In this document: one piece after another, positions 1 through 8,131 of the stretch
Position numbering within the stretch: the stretch's first letter is position 1
Layout of the letters: every line of letters begins with the position of its first letter
IMG/VR virus record: IMGVR_UViG_3300008120_000369
Coordinates: 1-42,573 of that record
Strand: one strand, 5' to 3'
Length of the DNA: 42,573 nt
From: a virus
Notes under the pieces: model-generated
Databases searched by the model: none
The model's input: only the letters and a program-made list of their open reading frames with translations
Told to the model about the DNA's origin: nothing
Translations under genes and position numbers: made by a program

Positions 1-419
1 GCTTTCTCTTGGAATTCCTCGGAAAGCTCCTCACCTTCGAGAAGAGCGTTAACATCTTCGTCGATGTTGAACTCTTCTTCTACTTCTTCTTCTTCTTCGG
101 CAGTATCTTCTTCTGAATCTTCACCACCTTCCTCACCTTCGAGGTCGGTCTCTTCCTCTTCGGTTTCCTCTTCAATTACTTCATCTTCAATCTCAGTCTC
201 TTCTGCTTTCATTGCTTTTGCATTAACAATGTCTCTTACCTGAGCAAGAGTTGCAGATGGGTCTTTGAGTTTGGAGGAATCGTCATCTGGACGATAATTT
301 TCGGGAGTAGGACCACCCAAATCTTCGTACTCGATGCCAGTTTGTGGCATTGGATCGGCAGGTGCAGCCCCTTTGGTTACTACGTTTTCCATTTCTTGTA
401 AATTTCTACCAACGGACAT
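1..419 (-). CDS. gp22: Prohead core scaffold protein gp22 (N-terminal part, cut by window edge)
   Basis: The reading frame starts at ATG 419-417 and stays open to base 1, so about 139 residues of the N-terminus are visible and the C-terminus lies outside the window. In T4, gp22 is the main component of the prohead core. It shapes the procapsid and is then degraded by protease gp21. The visible part starts MSVGRNLQEMENVVTKGA and includes a Pro/Gly-rich stretch (DLGGPTPENYRPDD). It becomes extremely acidic between about residues 78 and 125, encoded by long runs of GAA/GAG. The acidic scaffold composition and the position directly after gp21 fit gp22. Residues 7-9 (LQE) match the T4 prohead protease consensus (L/I)-x-E. 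A canonical late promoter lies 31 nt upstream. No clear Shine-Dalgarno precedes the ATG. Confidence 0.88.
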   Translation of the reverse strand, partial: MSVGRNLQEMENVVTKGAAPADPMPQTGIEYEDLGGPTPENYRPDDDSSKLKDPSATLAQVRDIVNAKAMKAEETEIEDEVIEEETEEEETDLEGEEGGEDSEEDTAEEEEEVEEEFNIDEDVNALLEGEELSEEFQEK

Positions 420-449
420 TTTTGTTTAGATTCTTAGATAATCTATATT

Positions 450-457
450 TATTTATA
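450..457 (-). promoter_or_regulatory. T4-type late promoter upstream of gp22
   Basis: The minus strand reads TATAAATA at 457-450, an exact match to the T4 late promoter octamer. It lies in the 40-nt gap between the gp21 stop codon and the gp22 ATG, 31 nt upstream of that ATG. T4-like phages recognise this element with a sigma-like gp55 and the sliding clamp; neither gene is in this window. Confidence 0.8.
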
Positions 458-459
458 AA

Positions 460-1110
460 TTAAAGATTTGAAAGAAATTCGTTGAATAAATTCAACTTAT
501 GCTCTTCAAGTCTTTTTTGATCTACGAGAGTGTTAATTCTCTTCTGAGTCTGTTCGGCAAGTTTTTGGCGAAGAATACCACCTTCCCAAACCCACTCCTT
601 ACCTTCCATAATTCCCTGAACAAATGCATCAGGAGCAGAAGGATCAGCAACAATATCAGCGGCAGTTGCAAGCATAAAATCTTCGCCAACAATTTTATGA
701 CCTTCGTTGGTCATCTTTAATGAACCAACACCACGAGAAGAAACGCCAAGACATACACCTTCACCAATGAGAGATTTTGCAATCTTACCCATTGGAGTTT
801 CAAGAAGTTGTGCTTTACCTCTAAAATTAGTTCCCTCGGAAGTAAGAGAAACAATTTTATGAGAAACGCGATCAAGATTGACGGTAGGACCATCAGGATG
901 ACCGAGTTCTCCGAGAGCACGACCTTTATCGATGAATGATTCGGTATATCTCTTTACCTCACGGGAAAGAGTTTCCATAGGATACATTCTTCCATTACGA
1001 TTGCAGATATCACCTTGAAGGAAAACACCTTCAATATACATTTTCTTTTGTGATCCTTTGCCTTCGGTAATGAATTCTACCTTTTGAATTTCTTCTGTGA
1101 TGAGTTTCAT
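460..1110 (-). CDS. gp21: Prohead core protease gp21
   Basis: This 216-aa protein matches the T4 prohead peptidase (MEROPS family S80 by recollection), which cleaves scaffold and capsid proteins after (L/I)-x-E during head maturation. Features typical of the family are GELGHPDG with a candidate catalytic His71, and LGVSSRGVGS with candidate serines at 124/125. Acidic residues such as Asp152 and Asp156 follow in the DIVADPSAPDAF segment. The length is close to T4 gp21 (about 212 aa). Candidate self-cleavage sites are ITE at residues 4-6 and 14-16, and LEE at 201-203 near the C-terminus. It lies between the 91-aa gene and gp22, as gp21 does between gp68 and gp22 in T4. The ATG at 1110 follows the upstream stop by 4 nt. 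Confidence 0.95.
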   Translation of the reverse strand: MKLITEEIQKVEFITEGKGSQKKMYIEGVFLQGDICNRNGRMYPMETLSREVKRYTESFIDKGRALGELGHPDGPTVNLDRVSHKIVSLTSEGTNFRGKAQLLETPMGKIAKSLIGEGVCLGVSSRGVGSLKMTNEGHKIVGEDFMLATAADIVADPSAPDAFVQGIMEGKEWVWEGGILRQKLAEQTQKRINTLVDQKRLEEHKLNLFNEFLSNL

Positions 1111-1114
1111 TTTT

Positions 1115-1390
1115 TTAGTTTGTAAATCCTACTTTTGCTCCCAAAACAGCAGCATTTGCTGCATATACACAATGTGATGGTAATTTTTCTAAGAGTTCAG
1201 TTTGTAATCTAGGTAATGTAAATGATCCAATAACAGTTCCACCTTGTGTTTCAACTACTGTAATTAGATATTCTGTGGACGGTGCAGTATTAACTAGACG
1301 AACAACTGTTGCTGCACTAAAACTAGTTGCTGCTCCAGTTGTTGTTGGAAGTGCTGCTTCTGCTCCAAGAACTTTAATTCTATTGGCCAT
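1115..1390 (-). CDS. Small putative virion protein in the gp68 slot (91 aa)
   Basis: This 91-aa protein is rich in Ala, Thr and Val, with no Cys cluster, signal peptide or membrane segment. It starts MANRIKVLGAEAALPTTTGA and ends AAVLGAKVGFTN. The alternation of short hydrophobic strands with Thr/Gly turns (TEYLITVVETQGGTVIGSFTL) suggests a small beta-rich domain. Its ATG overlaps the gp67 stop (TAATG), and its stop is followed 4 nt later by the gp21 ATG, so it is probably co-expressed with core genes. T4 has gp68 (141 aa, prohead core) here, but I see no resemblance to gp68. A small capsid or head-associated protein is an inference from position only. The exact function is not recognised. 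Confidence 0.75.
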   Translation of the reverse strand: MANRIKVLGAEAALPTTTGAATSFSAATVVRLVNTAPSTEYLITVVETQGGTVIGSFTLPRLQTELLEKLPSHCVYAANAAVLGAKVGFTN

Positions 1391-1563
1391 TATTCTTGAT
1401 CCTCTGTTTCTTCTACTTCAGATTCGCCAAACATAGACGATGCTACGTAGGGCTTTGCGAGTTCAACTCTCTCTGCTGCTTTTGAATAAAGAATATCGTG
1501 AATTTTGTCACGAACATCCGATGCAGACGCATCAGTTGCGATCAAGTCGATAAGATCTTCCAT
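1390..1563 (-). CDS. gp67: Prohead core protein gp67 (57 aa)
   Basis: A short gene from ATG 1563-1561 to TAA 1392-1390. It encodes 57 residues starting MEDLIDLIATDASASDVRDK and ending in the acidic tail VEETEDQE. T4 gp67 is a short protein that starts MEGLIEAIKS, has a helical core and ends in an acidic tail. The shared ME.LI..I start, an amphipathic central region (IHDILYSKAAERVELAKP) and the acidic C-terminus all match. Its position directly after gp20 is also the T4 position. In T4 it belongs to the prohead core and is processed by gp21. A TATAAATA late promoter lies 26 nt upstream. The stop overlaps the next ATG by one base. Confidence 0.85.
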   Translation of the reverse strand: MEDLIDLIATDASASDVRDKIHDILYSKAAERVELAKPYVASSMFGESEVEETEDQE

Positions 1564-1588
1564 AAAATTAATTTATTAATTATAAATT

Positions 1589-1596
1589 TATTTATA
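1589..1596 (-). promoter_or_regulatory. T4-type late promoter upstream of gp67, containing the gp20 stop
   Basis: The minus strand reads TATAAATA at 1596-1589, 26 nt upstream of the gp67 ATG. The TAA at its third to fifth bases (1594-1592) is the stop codon of gp20. Confidence 0.8.
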
Positions 1597-3301
1597 TCTC
1601 AGCCTTTTTAGCATCTTTTTGCATTTGGGCATCAGTTACACTTGCTTGTGCATCTAGACTTGGTTCAGTCGGAACTTCACCCATTCCCATTGCATCTTGA
1701 CCCATTCCTGCCATACCATTTCCTTCACCAGGTTGAGGCAATGGTGCTCCCGTAATTGGATCTACCATTGAAGGATCTGGAAGAATTCCTTTCTGAATTT
1801 CATCTTCAATCTGCTCATCAATCTCAATAATTTCCGAATCAGTCTGGCGAAGAATTTTTTTCCTTACATATTCCGTTGAGAAATATTTTCCAATATAAGG
1901 TTCAATCGTTGCAAGTGTTCCTAAACGACCATTAAGAAGTTCTGATTCTTTGAGTTCTGCAAATTGATTATCATACAAGAAATCATATTGAATATGATCT
2001 GCCATTACATCCCAATCTTCTGGACTGACGATGTTTTTGAGAATCAATTGAGTTTTCAACATATCATTGAACATTTGAGCAAATCTCTTTCTCAAACGAC
2101 CAACAAACTTTGCGAATTTGAGTTCGTCCCTTAAAATTTCTGATGAACGACCTAGATTGAATCCATCTCCACCTCCCGCAATTCTAGATTCAGGAACACC
2201 AAGTGCTCTATAAAGTTTTTTCTGAAAATATTCAATATCTGCGAGTTCGCCAAGATTCTGACCACCTGGAAGAGTTGTGATCTCTGTGCCACGACCACCT
2301 TCTCTTCTTGGAAGCCAAAAATCTTCCATCATACTCATAAACTTGCGATCGTCACGAACTTCTCCAGTTGCGGCATCATAAACAAGTTTATTTCTGTAAC
2401 GAGACATAACCTCTTTGAGGTATTGCTCTGCTTTTACTTTTGGAAGATTGCCAACATCAATATAAAAAATTCTTCTTTCAGGTGCTCTTGATAATCTGTA
2501 AATAACAAGAGAGTCTTCAATCATTCTTAACTGATTGAGTGCCTTAATTGCCTTATGGAGATAAGAAAGAACAGTGTTCTTATTTCTATCTACAAGACCA
2601 GAAGTGCAGTATACTACAGAATCTTTTGCAATCTTGACAGATTTTGCTGCACCACCAGCACCAGAAATCATTCCAGTTGGATAGTTTGGTGTTGGTGTAT
2701 ATAAGAAATATTCTTCAAATTCTGGACTATGGGGTAAAGAATTTTCAGTATTTCTATTATTTACTCTTGCATACGGATCTTTATTATTCTTTTTCTCTTG
2801 ACGAATATATCTCATCTTCATAGGATCAATATATCTTAAATCCTGAATACCTGCCTGAGGATTTTTAAGATCAATGACCTTTAAGTAATAAACTCTTCCA
2901 TCAACATACCAATTTCTAAAAATTTCATGGCACTTTCTATCAAAGTCCATGATTTCTTTAAGATATCTAAACTCTTCTCTTATTTTCTTTTTGAGAGATT
3001 CACTAGCGTTTAAATTTGAAAGTTCAATCTCTACGGGAGAATCGTAGAGATCGCTAACTAGTGCTTCATTGACAACATCTTCAATGGCACCATCACATTC
3101 TGGGTGAAGTGCCATTTCTCTGTATCTTTTAATTAAATCATGTTCTGTTCGATAAACTCCTTCAATATCAATGTATTGACCATAGAATCCACTAGCAATA
3201 TAATTATCAACCCCGTCCTCATTGGTTTGAGGTACGGGGGATACTATTGAAGGAGATTGGTTTTTATTATCATCAATAGAAAAACCAAAAAGTTTTGCCA
3301 T
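1592..3301 (-). CDS. gp20: Portal vertex protein gp20
   Basis: This 569-aa protein is the dodecameric portal, through which DNA is packaged and to which the neck attaches; it also nucleates prohead assembly. Residues from about 258 to 385 are very close to T4 gp20: DSLVIYRLSRAPERRIFYID, then VYDAATGEV, FWLPRREGG and LPGGQNLGE. It is about 45 residues longer than T4 gp20 (524 aa). The extra length includes a C-terminal tail rich in Met, Gly, Pro and Gln (from about residue 520). The region around SRAPERR is the classic marker used for cyanophage diversity surveys. A CTAAATA promoter-like element lies upstream, overlapping the gp19 stop. The gene ends inside the gp67 late promoter. Confidence 0.98.
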   Translation of the reverse strand: MAKLFGFSIDDNKNQSPSIVSPVPQTNEDGVDNYIASGFYGQYIDIEGVYRTEHDLIKRYREMALHPECDGAIEDVVNEALVSDLYDSPVEIELSNLNASESLKKKIREEFRYLKEIMDFDRKCHEIFRNWYVDGRVYYLKVIDLKNPQAGIQDLRYIDPMKMRYIRQEKKNNKDPYARVNNRNTENSLPHSPEFEEYFLYTPTPNYPTGMISGAGGAAKSVKIAKDSVVYCTSGLVDRNKNTVLSYLHKAIKALNQLRMIEDSLVIYRLSRAPERRIFYIDVGNLPKVKAEQYLKEVMSRYRNKLVYDAATGEVRDDRKFMSMMEDFWLPRREGGRGTEITTLPGGQNLGELADIEYFQKKLYRALGVPESRIAGGGDGFNLGRSSEILRDELKFAKFVGRLRKRFAQMFNDMLKTQLILKNIVSPEDWDVMADHIQYDFLYDNQFAELKESELLNGRLGTLATIEPYIGKYFSTEYVRKKILRQTDSEIIEIDEQIEDEIQKGILPDPSMVDPITGAPLPQPGEGNGMAGMGQDAMGMGEVPTEPSLDAQASVTDAQMQKDAKKAEI

Positions 3302-3329
3302 AGTATAATCTTTTGACTCTTTATTCTAT

Positions 3330-3336
3330 TATTTAG
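3330..3336 (-). promoter_or_regulatory. Late-promoter-like CTAAATA upstream of gp20, containing the gp19 stop
   Basis: The minus strand reads CTAAATA at 3336-3330, about 29 nt upstream of the gp20 ATG. Its TAA (3335-3333) is the gp19 stop codon. The downstream context (CTAAATAATAG, then AAAGAGT) resembles that upstream of the 686-aa gene. The element is one base short of the T4 octamer and starts with C, so it is less certain. Confidence 0.55.
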
Positions 3337-3923
3337 TTGATGTCTTCACCACCAGCATTTGTGCCAGTGCCTTTAATTGCTTCCCACCATTGAACTTGCA
3401 ATTCAACAGTAAATTCTTCAATACCCTGAGAATCATACGAAAGTTCAATAGGTGCAACCTGTGTTGGGAACACATCATAAAAACGATAGGATCTGAGGGT
3501 AGATCCATCACGGTCTAATTGATAAACATATGCATCAGACTGATAATCTGCTGGGTTTGTAAGACCAGTATTATCGGAAACTCTATTAATTGTATTCATC
3601 CAATTTTCAAATGCGGATCTAATTGAGAAATCCGTATCATTAATAACAGTAACAGTCCAAGAATCAAATGTTCTGTCGCCTGCTACTTTCAAAACTCTTC
3701 CTCTAAAAGGAACTTCGATTTGGGCAACGTTAGATGCTGGTAAGTTTGCACCTTTTACTAAAAATCTTGATTTATCAAGAACATCGGTACTTGGTTGTGC
3801 AGCATCTGGAAAAGTAAGAACAACTTCAAAGAGATTGGCACGAGCACCACCACCAGTAAGCTTACTCTTGAAGTCGGTAATTTTTCTTAGTGGGGGTGGA
3901 TTAATTTGATTTCTAGCTGGCAT
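3333..3923 (-). CDS. gp19: Tail tube protein gp19
   Basis: This 196-aa protein polymerises into the inner tail tube through which DNA passes. The segment VAGDRTFDSWTVTVINDTDF matches T4 gp19 (VAGDRTFDDWTVTVMND). The C-terminal half ends FTVELQVQWWEAIKG, close to T4's FEVTLALDYWE. It is about 33 residues longer than T4 gp19 (163 aa); the excess is at the N-terminus (MPARNQINPPPLRK) and after the WWE end. It sits directly downstream of the sheath gene, 20 nt after its stop, as in T4. Confidence 0.97.
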   Translation of the reverse strand: MPARNQINPPPLRKITDFKSKLTGGGARANLFEVVLTFPDAAQPSTDVLDKSRFLVKGANLPASNVAQIEVPFRGRVLKVAGDRTFDSWTVTVINDTDFSIRSAFENWMNTINRVSDNTGLTNPADYQSDAYVYQLDRDGSTLRSYRFYDVFPTQVAPIELSYDSQGIEEFTVELQVQWWEAIKGTGTNAGGEDIN

Positions 3924-3943
3924 GGTTTTTAACCTCTAGTGAA

Positions 3944-6112
3944 TTAAACGGAACCGATTACTTCTTCAAAAGCAACACCAGTTCTGGTGGCAACAAAAGT
4001 TAGACCGATGAAGTTGATCGATCTTGCTGGTTTAATGTAGATGTCTGCAACAAATTCATTGGCATCAATAACTGCTGCTGTGTTATTTGTTTCATCACAA
4101 ATAACAACGTAATCAAAAATACCTCTCTTAGACTGAACATCGCGGAGGAATGGTTCAACAATATTTACAAAGTTTGTTCTTGTAATTTCATCATTGAACT
4201 CAAACAAGATGTCTTTCGCAGCAGCAGAAATTGCATCTTCGAGGTAGATGAAAAGTCTGCGAACATTAATTCTATCAAACGCCGAGGATTTTCCAAATGC
4301 AGTTTTATCTCCGAAGAGAATAATTCCAGCACCAGGAGAGAAGATAACGGAATTAATTCTGTTCGAATACAGAATATCTCTCTGTCTCTTTCCTGGATTA
4401 TATGCTAGTTTAACCGCATTCAAAATTGATCCTCTTGAAGTTCCTGCTGGAGAGAACCATGGGAACTGTTGAATATCAGTTCTTGCACAAGTACCAGCAA
4501 TGTCACCATTAAGGGGAACGTATCTAAATGTGTCATTAAACCTATCATACATGTACTTATAACCACTATCAAAAATTCCATAAGTTGATGATGCAACTGG
4601 TGCGTAAAAACTTACAATATTGTCAGTGATTGTATCAATATTATTTACAGTTACTGTTCCAACAGAAGAATCATTTAAGAATGCTTGTCTGTATGGTGAA
4701 ATAAATGCAATCGAATCTTTTCTTGCCTCAGCAACAGAAATAACTTTATTTGCAAGTGCTTGTGCCTGCTCTTTGGGATAATTTGCAGATCCCATCAAAA
4801 TAAAGTCAACTTCATATTCTTCGGTATTTTCAAAGATTGTATATCCACTGACGATATCATCTAGACCTGAATAAAGTGCTCCTGATGTTGTCAGATCAGT
4901 TTTTCCTCCATAATTTTTTCCACCAGCAAGAGTATAGGTATTTGATCCGGATCCAGCAAAAATTACATTTGCAGCATCCTGATCCCAACCAGTATCAGTA
5001 TTTAATTCAAATTGTGCAGAACCATTTCCACTAAATCCTGTTGTAACAACACCAACTGGTTGTGATCCACCAAATACATATTTTGAATTTGTTTCAAGAT
5101 ATTTTCTCCAATAAGAAGGACTTCCTACGGAGTACTCTGCATCAGTTGCTTTTGAAAGATTCAGATGCTTTTCAAGGATGCTTCCAGCATTTCCAGTAAT
5201 TGTTCCGAGATCATCAATTACAATAACATGAACTTCATCAAATCTACCACCTCTTCCAGCAACAAATGAAGAAGTTGATGGTCTATTTGAAATAGAGTCC
5301 CACTCAATAGTGCCTACACTAAGAGTAATACTTTGCTGTTCGAACCAATCTAATTCGCCAGAATAGGATCTTGATGTGAAAGCAGATCCAACACCATTTG
5401 TGTGAATTGCAACTGCTCCAGTTTGTGGCAGTGCATAAACTCCATTTTGTTGATAGTCAACTGTGGTTTCAGTTCCAGCAGCTGAAACTACACTTACCAG
5501 TTTGGTTGAGATTTGAGAAGTTCCAATTTCGGTAATAACACCTTTATAATATCCACCAAGAAGTGAAGTCGATCCTACACCTGGGAGGGTTGTTCCAGCT
5601 GGAACGGAAACAGTAAATCCATAACCAACTTGAATATTGGTGGTAGTAATACCAGTTAGGATTTGATCGGCTTTGGCATCAATTAATGCAACTTTGATAC
5701 CATTTGCCCAAGTTCCAGGATTTTTTGCAGCAAAAGTTATATTTGGAATGATGTTTTCATCATATCCAAGTTGAACATAATGATCTTCACTTTTAATTTT
5801 AACACTAGAACCTGCACCGACAAAAGAATTTGTTAGACCAGAATCATCTGCTCTAGAAACTCTCAGTACACCACCATACGCAAGATATGAGGATGCTACC
5901 ATCCAATGCTCATAATGCTTATCGGTGGAATATGGTTGTCCAAAAGTTTGGTAGAGATCATTTTCATTCTCTACTAACTGAGGTAGGTCAACAGGTCCCT
6001 TTGCAAAAGGAGCTACCAATGCTGCAACTGATCCAGAGACTGGATCAACTCTACCAATAGTTAAGTCAACCTCTCTTACTACAATTCCAGGAGATGCTAA
6101 ATTTAGAGGCAT
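3944..6112 (-). CDS. gp18: Contractile tail sheath protein gp18
   Basis: This 722-aa protein forms the contractile sheath around the gp19 tube. The N-terminus (PLNLASPGIVVREVDLTIGR) and the C-terminal domain are typical of the T4 sheath family. That domain contains SINFIGLTFVATRTGVAFEE and the conserved FLRDVQSKRGI region around residue 660. It is longer than T4 gp18 (659 aa), with the difference in the variable middle region (about 110-400), which in T4 forms the surface-exposed domains. The start is supported by a purine-rich GGAGA about 8 nt before the ATG and by a CATAAATA element 37 nt upstream. It follows the zinc-ribbon gene after an 85-nt gap and precedes gp19. Confidence 0.97.
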   Translation of the reverse strand: MPLNLASPGIVVREVDLTIGRVDPVSGSVAALVAPFAKGPVDLPQLVENENDLYQTFGQPYSTDKHYEHWMVASSYLAYGGVLRVSRADDSGLTNSFVGAGSSVKIKSEDHYVQLGYDENIIPNITFAAKNPGTWANGIKVALIDAKADQILTGITTTNIQVGYGFTVSVPAGTTLPGVGSTSLLGGYYKGVITEIGTSQISTKLVSVVSAAGTETTVDYQQNGVYALPQTGAVAIHTNGVGSAFTSRSYSGELDWFEQQSITLSVGTIEWDSISNRPSTSSFVAGRGGRFDEVHVIVIDDLGTITGNAGSILEKHLNLSKATDAEYSVGSPSYWRKYLETNSKYVFGGSQPVGVVTTGFSGNGSAQFELNTDTGWDQDAANVIFAGSGSNTYTLAGGKNYGGKTDLTTSGALYSGLDDIVSGYTIFENTEEYEVDFILMGSANYPKEQAQALANKVISVAEARKDSIAFISPYRQAFLNDSSVGTVTVNNIDTITDNIVSFYAPVASSTYGIFDSGYKYMYDRFNDTFRYVPLNGDIAGTCARTDIQQFPWFSPAGTSRGSILNAVKLAYNPGKRQRDILYSNRINSVIFSPGAGIILFGDKTAFGKSSAFDRINVRRLFIYLEDAISAAAKDILFEFNDEITRTNFVNIVEPFLRDVQSKRGIFDYVVICDETNNTAAVIDANEFVADIYIKPARSINFIGLTFVATRTGVAFEEVIGSV

Positions 6113-6148
6113 CTTAATTCTCCGTACTATCCAGAATTAATCTAAAAA

Positions 6149-6156
6149 TATTTATG
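6149..6156 (-). promoter_or_regulatory. Late-promoter-like CATAAATA upstream of gp18
   Basis: The minus strand reads CATAAATA at 6156-6149, one base from the T4 late octamer. It is in the 85-nt intergenic gap, 37 nt upstream of the gp18 ATG. A separate promoter is plausible because the sheath protein is needed in high copy. Confidence 0.6.
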
Positions 6157-6197
6157 AAAAAGCCTATTTTCATTGGGGAAACAATGCGTGAACATTA

Positions 6198-6440
6198 CTA
6201 CCAGTCAGGATATTCCCAGTTTATGTGTCCAACTCCACATCCTCTTTTATCTTTAATTCTTTTTTTAGTGCAATCTTTGCATTCATATGAGTATGCTGAT
6301 GGGAAAATACCTCTTCCTTTTCTAGTAAGATAAAAGTCATCTATGAGACTTTTAGTTCTTTTGCAGACTCTGCATTGTCTTTCTAAAAAGAGTAAATGTT
6401 GTGTATTAAGTTGATCTTCTATGTCAGCATCAAAATCCAT
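6198..6440 (-). CDS. Small zinc-ribbon protein coupled to gp17 (80 aa)
   Basis: I chose ATG 6440-6438 because it overlaps the gp17 stop as TGATG, the same junction type seen elsewhere here. A GTG at 6455 would add five residues. The 80-aa protein has two CxxC pairs, Cys23/Cys26 (CRVCKRTK) and Cys54/Cys57 (ECKDCTKKR), separated by 27 residues with aromatic spacers. This is the pattern of the zinc-binding region of endonuclease VII/HNH-type proteins; in T4 gp49 the cysteines are 23, 26, 58 and 61. No nuclease active-site region follows, because the protein ends 23 residues after the last Cys. It may be a stand-alone DNA- or protein-binding zinc module that works with terminase or late functions. 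The function is not established. Confidence 0.75.
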   Translation of the reverse strand: MDFDADIEDQLNTQHLLFLERQCRVCKRTKSLIDDFYLTRKGRGIFPSAYSYECKDCTKKRIKDKRGCGVGHINWEYPDW

Positions 6441-8125
6441 CAACGATAATCCCACATATAAGATCTATCGCCGTATTCGTCTAAATTCCAAACCTCGAGG
6501 TTACTATTTTTTGATGTAGTAGACATCCATCTGTCTCCTGTTTTTTCATCTATAAAAATTTCATCATCTAGTCCATCCAGAATAAATCCAAATGGTGCCA
6601 TATCCTGCTCAATCTGATTTTTTTGCTCTTCATAGATTCTCTTGCGAACATCATTGTCCGTCATTTCCTTGAAGTAGTCTTGTGCAACTAACCAAGAGAA
6701 TATAACAAGACACATTGCCAAGTCATCATTACATCCTTCTTCTGCTTCAAAAGAATTATGCCTCTGTGCAAATGTTGTAAGTTCTGATATAATGTCATAA
6801 TCAACAGTCAGTAACTTATCATCTTCTAATAGGGTTTTTAAGTTAGAGCATCCCAACTTTTTCACAGCGGAAGTCATTCTCACTCCCAATTGTGACTTCT
6901 TTCCACTAAATCCAGATCCCACAATTTGACCCGCACGCCCCCTCATAGCACACATTAGAACATTATCATACTCAAGATCAAAGTGAAGGATACTTGCAAC
7001 TTGATCGCCAATATCATTGACCTCAATTAATAACCAAGCATCATTGTATGCTTTTGCAACTTCATGAATGATGCTAGGAAATAGCATCGGTTTAATTTCA
7101 TTATTTCTATATTTCGCAACAACTTTATATGGAAACTGGGTAATATCGAAAACAATAAATGCTGAGTAATCATTGCCCAATCCGCGAGCAACGTCAACTG
7201 TGATCAGATAATTATTTTCCTCTATCGGATTTTGATAAATGTCTAATCCAGCATTTCTCTTTATAGGATCTTCATAGACAAGATTTCTGAGTTTTGATGG
7301 ATTGATTAGGGTATTAACCGAACCTAAAAATTCACATTCAAACTCAACTTTGAATTGTTGTTCGGAAGTGTTGGAAATTGTCTGTTCTTTCCACGCTTCG
7401 TCTCTTCCAGGAACTTCCGACCAGTGAACATCAGTAGGAACATATTCGTTCTTTCCACGCTCAGAGTCGTGCCACATACGGTAGAAGTGATTCATACCGC
7501 GTGGCGTTGAAACGATGATTACCTTCGTGCTTTGGCCAGAAGAAATAGTAGGATAAACAGAGGCAAAGAAGTCATCAGCAATGTGATTTGGAATGAACGC
7601 GAATTCGTCCAAAAAGATGACATTATAGGATCCGCCTCTGACAGCAGATGAAGAAGTAGAGTTTGATGAAATTTTTGACCCATTTTCTAGTTCCAGAGAA
7701 CCCTTGTTCCAAGATATAATACCTTGTTGCATCCACTTGGGTAAGTTTTCATAAGCAAGTTGTAATCTTCCAAGTAGGTCCCTTGCAGTAGATGCTTTGT
7801 TCGCTAGGATAGCTATATTAACGTTGTCGTTGAATACTGCATAATGTAACAAATATGAAACACAAGTTGTAGATTTACCTGTCTGACGAGGCATCTTGCA
7901 GATGTTAAATCTGTTCTTGTGGAAGTTTTCAATCAACTTCTCTTGAAATGGGTACATCTCAAAAGGAACAAGACCGTGATCAAGAGACACGATCTTAATA
8001 TAATTTCTTGCAAAATATACAGGATCTTCTTTACACTTTAAGAACTCAATGATTTGTTCTTCTGTAAATTCAATCTGCGTATTTGCCTTCTTAAGGTTTG
8101 GATTACCAAGATAAACTTCACTCAT
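6440..8125 (-). CDS. gp17: Terminase large subunit gp17
   Basis: This 561-aa protein is the ATPase-nuclease motor that cuts concatemeric DNA and pumps it into the prohead through gp20. The N-terminal ATPase has Walker A at about 78-87 (MPRQTGKSTT), Walker B at about 168-175 (NVIFLDEF, Asp173/Glu174) and the coupling motif VSTPRG near 205-210. The C-terminal RNase H-like nuclease has candidate metal ligands Asp311 (TVDVARG), Glu368/Asp371 (EVNDIGDQ) and Asp467/Asp468 (NDDLA). Length and domain order match T4 gp17 (610 aa). An AGAGGTAA ribosome-binding site precedes ATG 8125. Unlike T4, it is separated from the gp16 gene by three genes. Its stop overlaps the next ATG. Confidence 0.98.
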   Translation of the reverse strand: MSEVYLGNPNLKKANTQIEFTEEQIIEFLKCKEDPVYFARNYIKIVSLDHGLVPFEMYPFQEKLIENFHKNRFNICKMPRQTGKSTTCVSYLLHYAVFNDNVNIAILANKASTARDLLGRLQLAYENLPKWMQQGIISWNKGSLELENGSKISSNSTSSSAVRGGSYNVIFLDEFAFIPNHIADDFFASVYPTISSGQSTKVIIVSTPRGMNHFYRMWHDSERGKNEYVPTDVHWSEVPGRDEAWKEQTISNTSEQQFKVEFECEFLGSVNTLINPSKLRNLVYEDPIKRNAGLDIYQNPIEENNYLITVDVARGLGNDYSAFIVFDITQFPYKVVAKYRNNEIKPMLFPSIIHEVAKAYNDAWLLIEVNDIGDQVASILHFDLEYDNVLMCAMRGRAGQIVGSGFSGKKSQLGVRMTSAVKKLGCSNLKTLLEDDKLLTVDYDIISELTTFAQRHNSFEAEEGCNDDLAMCLVIFSWLVAQDYFKEMTDNDVRKRIYEEQKNQIEQDMAPFGFILDGLDDEIFIDEKTGDRWMSTTSKNSNLEVWNLDEYGDRSYMWDYR

Positions 8126-8131
8126 AATTAA

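Noticed and set aside
60-200. GAA/TTC-rich tract as a microsatellite or regulatory repeat
   Set aside because: It encodes the acidic stretch of gp22, a known scaffold property; codons alternate GAA and GAG and no regular unit is kept.
3329-3511. Minus-strand 60-aa frame overlapping gp19
   Set aside because: It is an out-of-frame shadow of gp19, which has a clear tail-tube match.
6171-6186. Hairpin CATTG/CAATG between the zinc-ribbon gene and gp18 as a terminator
   Set aside because: The stem has only 5 bp and no T-run directly after it; a late-promoter-like element follows, so readthrough does not matter.
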